Below are positions 6,393 to 6,799 of a stretch of 6,799 nt of DNA, one piece after another. A program made the translations under genes and the position numbers. This DNA is from JALORV01 sp035429725 (GTDB lineage Bacteria; Pseudomonadota; Gammaproteobacteria; Burkholderiales; Burkholderiaceae_F), in contig DAOMFI010000150.1 in NCBI GenBank assembly GCA_035429725.1, forward strand, positions 1 to 6,799. The letters run 5' to 3'. The notes beneath the pieces are model-generated. The model did not search any database, was not told the origin of the DNA, and saw nothing but the letters and a program-made list of their open reading frames with translations. The first letter of the stretch is position 1; each line of letters starts with the position of its first letter.

Positions 6393-6799
6393 CTAGAGCT
6401 GGATTCCGGAAAAAACCATGAAGGCCAGGGACATCAGGCCGGCGGTGATGAAGGTGATGCCCAGCCCCTTCAGCCCGTCCGGCACGTGCGAGTAGGTCAT
6501 CTTTTCTCGGATCGCGGCCATCGCGACGATCGCGATGAACCAGCCGAATCCCGAACCAACGCCGAACACCACACTTTCGGCGAACGAGTAATCGCGCTCC
6601 TGCATGAAGAGCGAGCCGCCGAGGATCACGCAGTTGACGGCGATCAGCGGCAGGAAGACCCCGAGCGTCGTGTAGAGCGTCGGTGCGTAGCGGTCGACCG
6701 CCATCTCGACGATCTGGGTTGCCGCTGCGATCGTGCCGATGAACAGGATGAACGACAGGAAGCTGAGGTTGACGGTCGCGAGCGCGGGACTGACCCAGG
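6393..6799 (-). CDS. nqrE: Na+-translocating NADH:quinone reductase subunit E, 5'-truncated
   Basis: NqrE is an integral membrane subunit of Na+-NQR that pairs with its homologue NqrD and helps hold an iron centre within the membrane. The frame is open to the window end, so about 134 C-terminal residues are visible of roughly 200. The visible start, WVSPALATVNLSFLSFILFI, aligns with the middle of known NqrE. An internal ATG at 6704 is not the start, because the upstream residues are clearly NqrE-like. Conserved stretches include FLPLIAVNCVILGG, RDYSFAESVVFGVGSGFGW, IREKMTYSHVPDGLKGLGI and the C-terminal FSGIQL. The cysteine in VNC (codon 6630-6632) corresponds to a conserved iron-ligating residue in Vibrio NqrE; its N-terminal partner cysteine lies outside the window. 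nqrF follows 15 nt after the stop. Confidence 0.97.
   Translation of the reverse strand, partial: WVSPALATVNLSFLSFILFIGTIAAATQIVEMAVDRYAPTLYTTLGVFLPLIAVNCVILGGSLFMQERDYSFAESVVFGVGSGFGWFIAIVAMAAIREKMTYSHVPDGLKGLGITFITAGLMSLAFMVFSGIQL

Noticed and set aside
6702..6704. ATG at 6704 as the start of nqrE
   Set aside because: The 31 upstream in-frame residues align with the conserved middle of NqrE, so this Met is internal and the gene runs past the window end.

Overview
This GC-rich window looks like a proteobacterial chromosome. A betaproteobacterium of the Azoarcus/Thauera kind is a guess from codon bias and gene content, not something the sequence proves. It holds two gene blocks that converge near position 3410. 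No tRNA, rRNA, insertion sequence, CRISPR array or long repeat was seen.

The left block (1-3404, plus strand) is a TAXI-type TRAP transporter cluster. It consists of a periplasmic solute-binding protein cut by the window start, a fused DctQ-DctM-like permease, and a small DUF1850 protein whose start codon overlaps the permease stop. A textbook intrinsic terminator hairpin (926-960) lies between the binding protein and the permease. It probably sets the usual excess of binding protein over permease.

The right block (3421-6799, minus strand) is the distal end of a Na+-translocating NADH:quinone oxidoreductase (Na+-NQR) operon. In transcription order it holds nqrE (cut by the window end), nqrF, a two-CBS-domain protein, apbE (FMN transferase) and nqrM (maturation factor). 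Gaps are 15, 20 and 22 nt, then a 1-nt overlap, so this looks like one transcript. NqrE is a membrane subunit and NqrF is the NADH-oxidising FAD/2Fe-2S subunit. ApbE attaches FMN covalently to NqrB and NqrC, and NqrM is needed for maturation. The CBS protein is the only member without an established role in the complex.

The two blocks may be linked physiologically: Na+-NQR builds a sodium gradient and TRAP transporters commonly spend one. That link is inferred only from adjacency. Most of the window belongs to well-known families. The points most worth a second look are the internal terminator, the CBS gene inside the nqr operon, the translationally coupled DUF1850 gene, and the terminator-less convergent junction.
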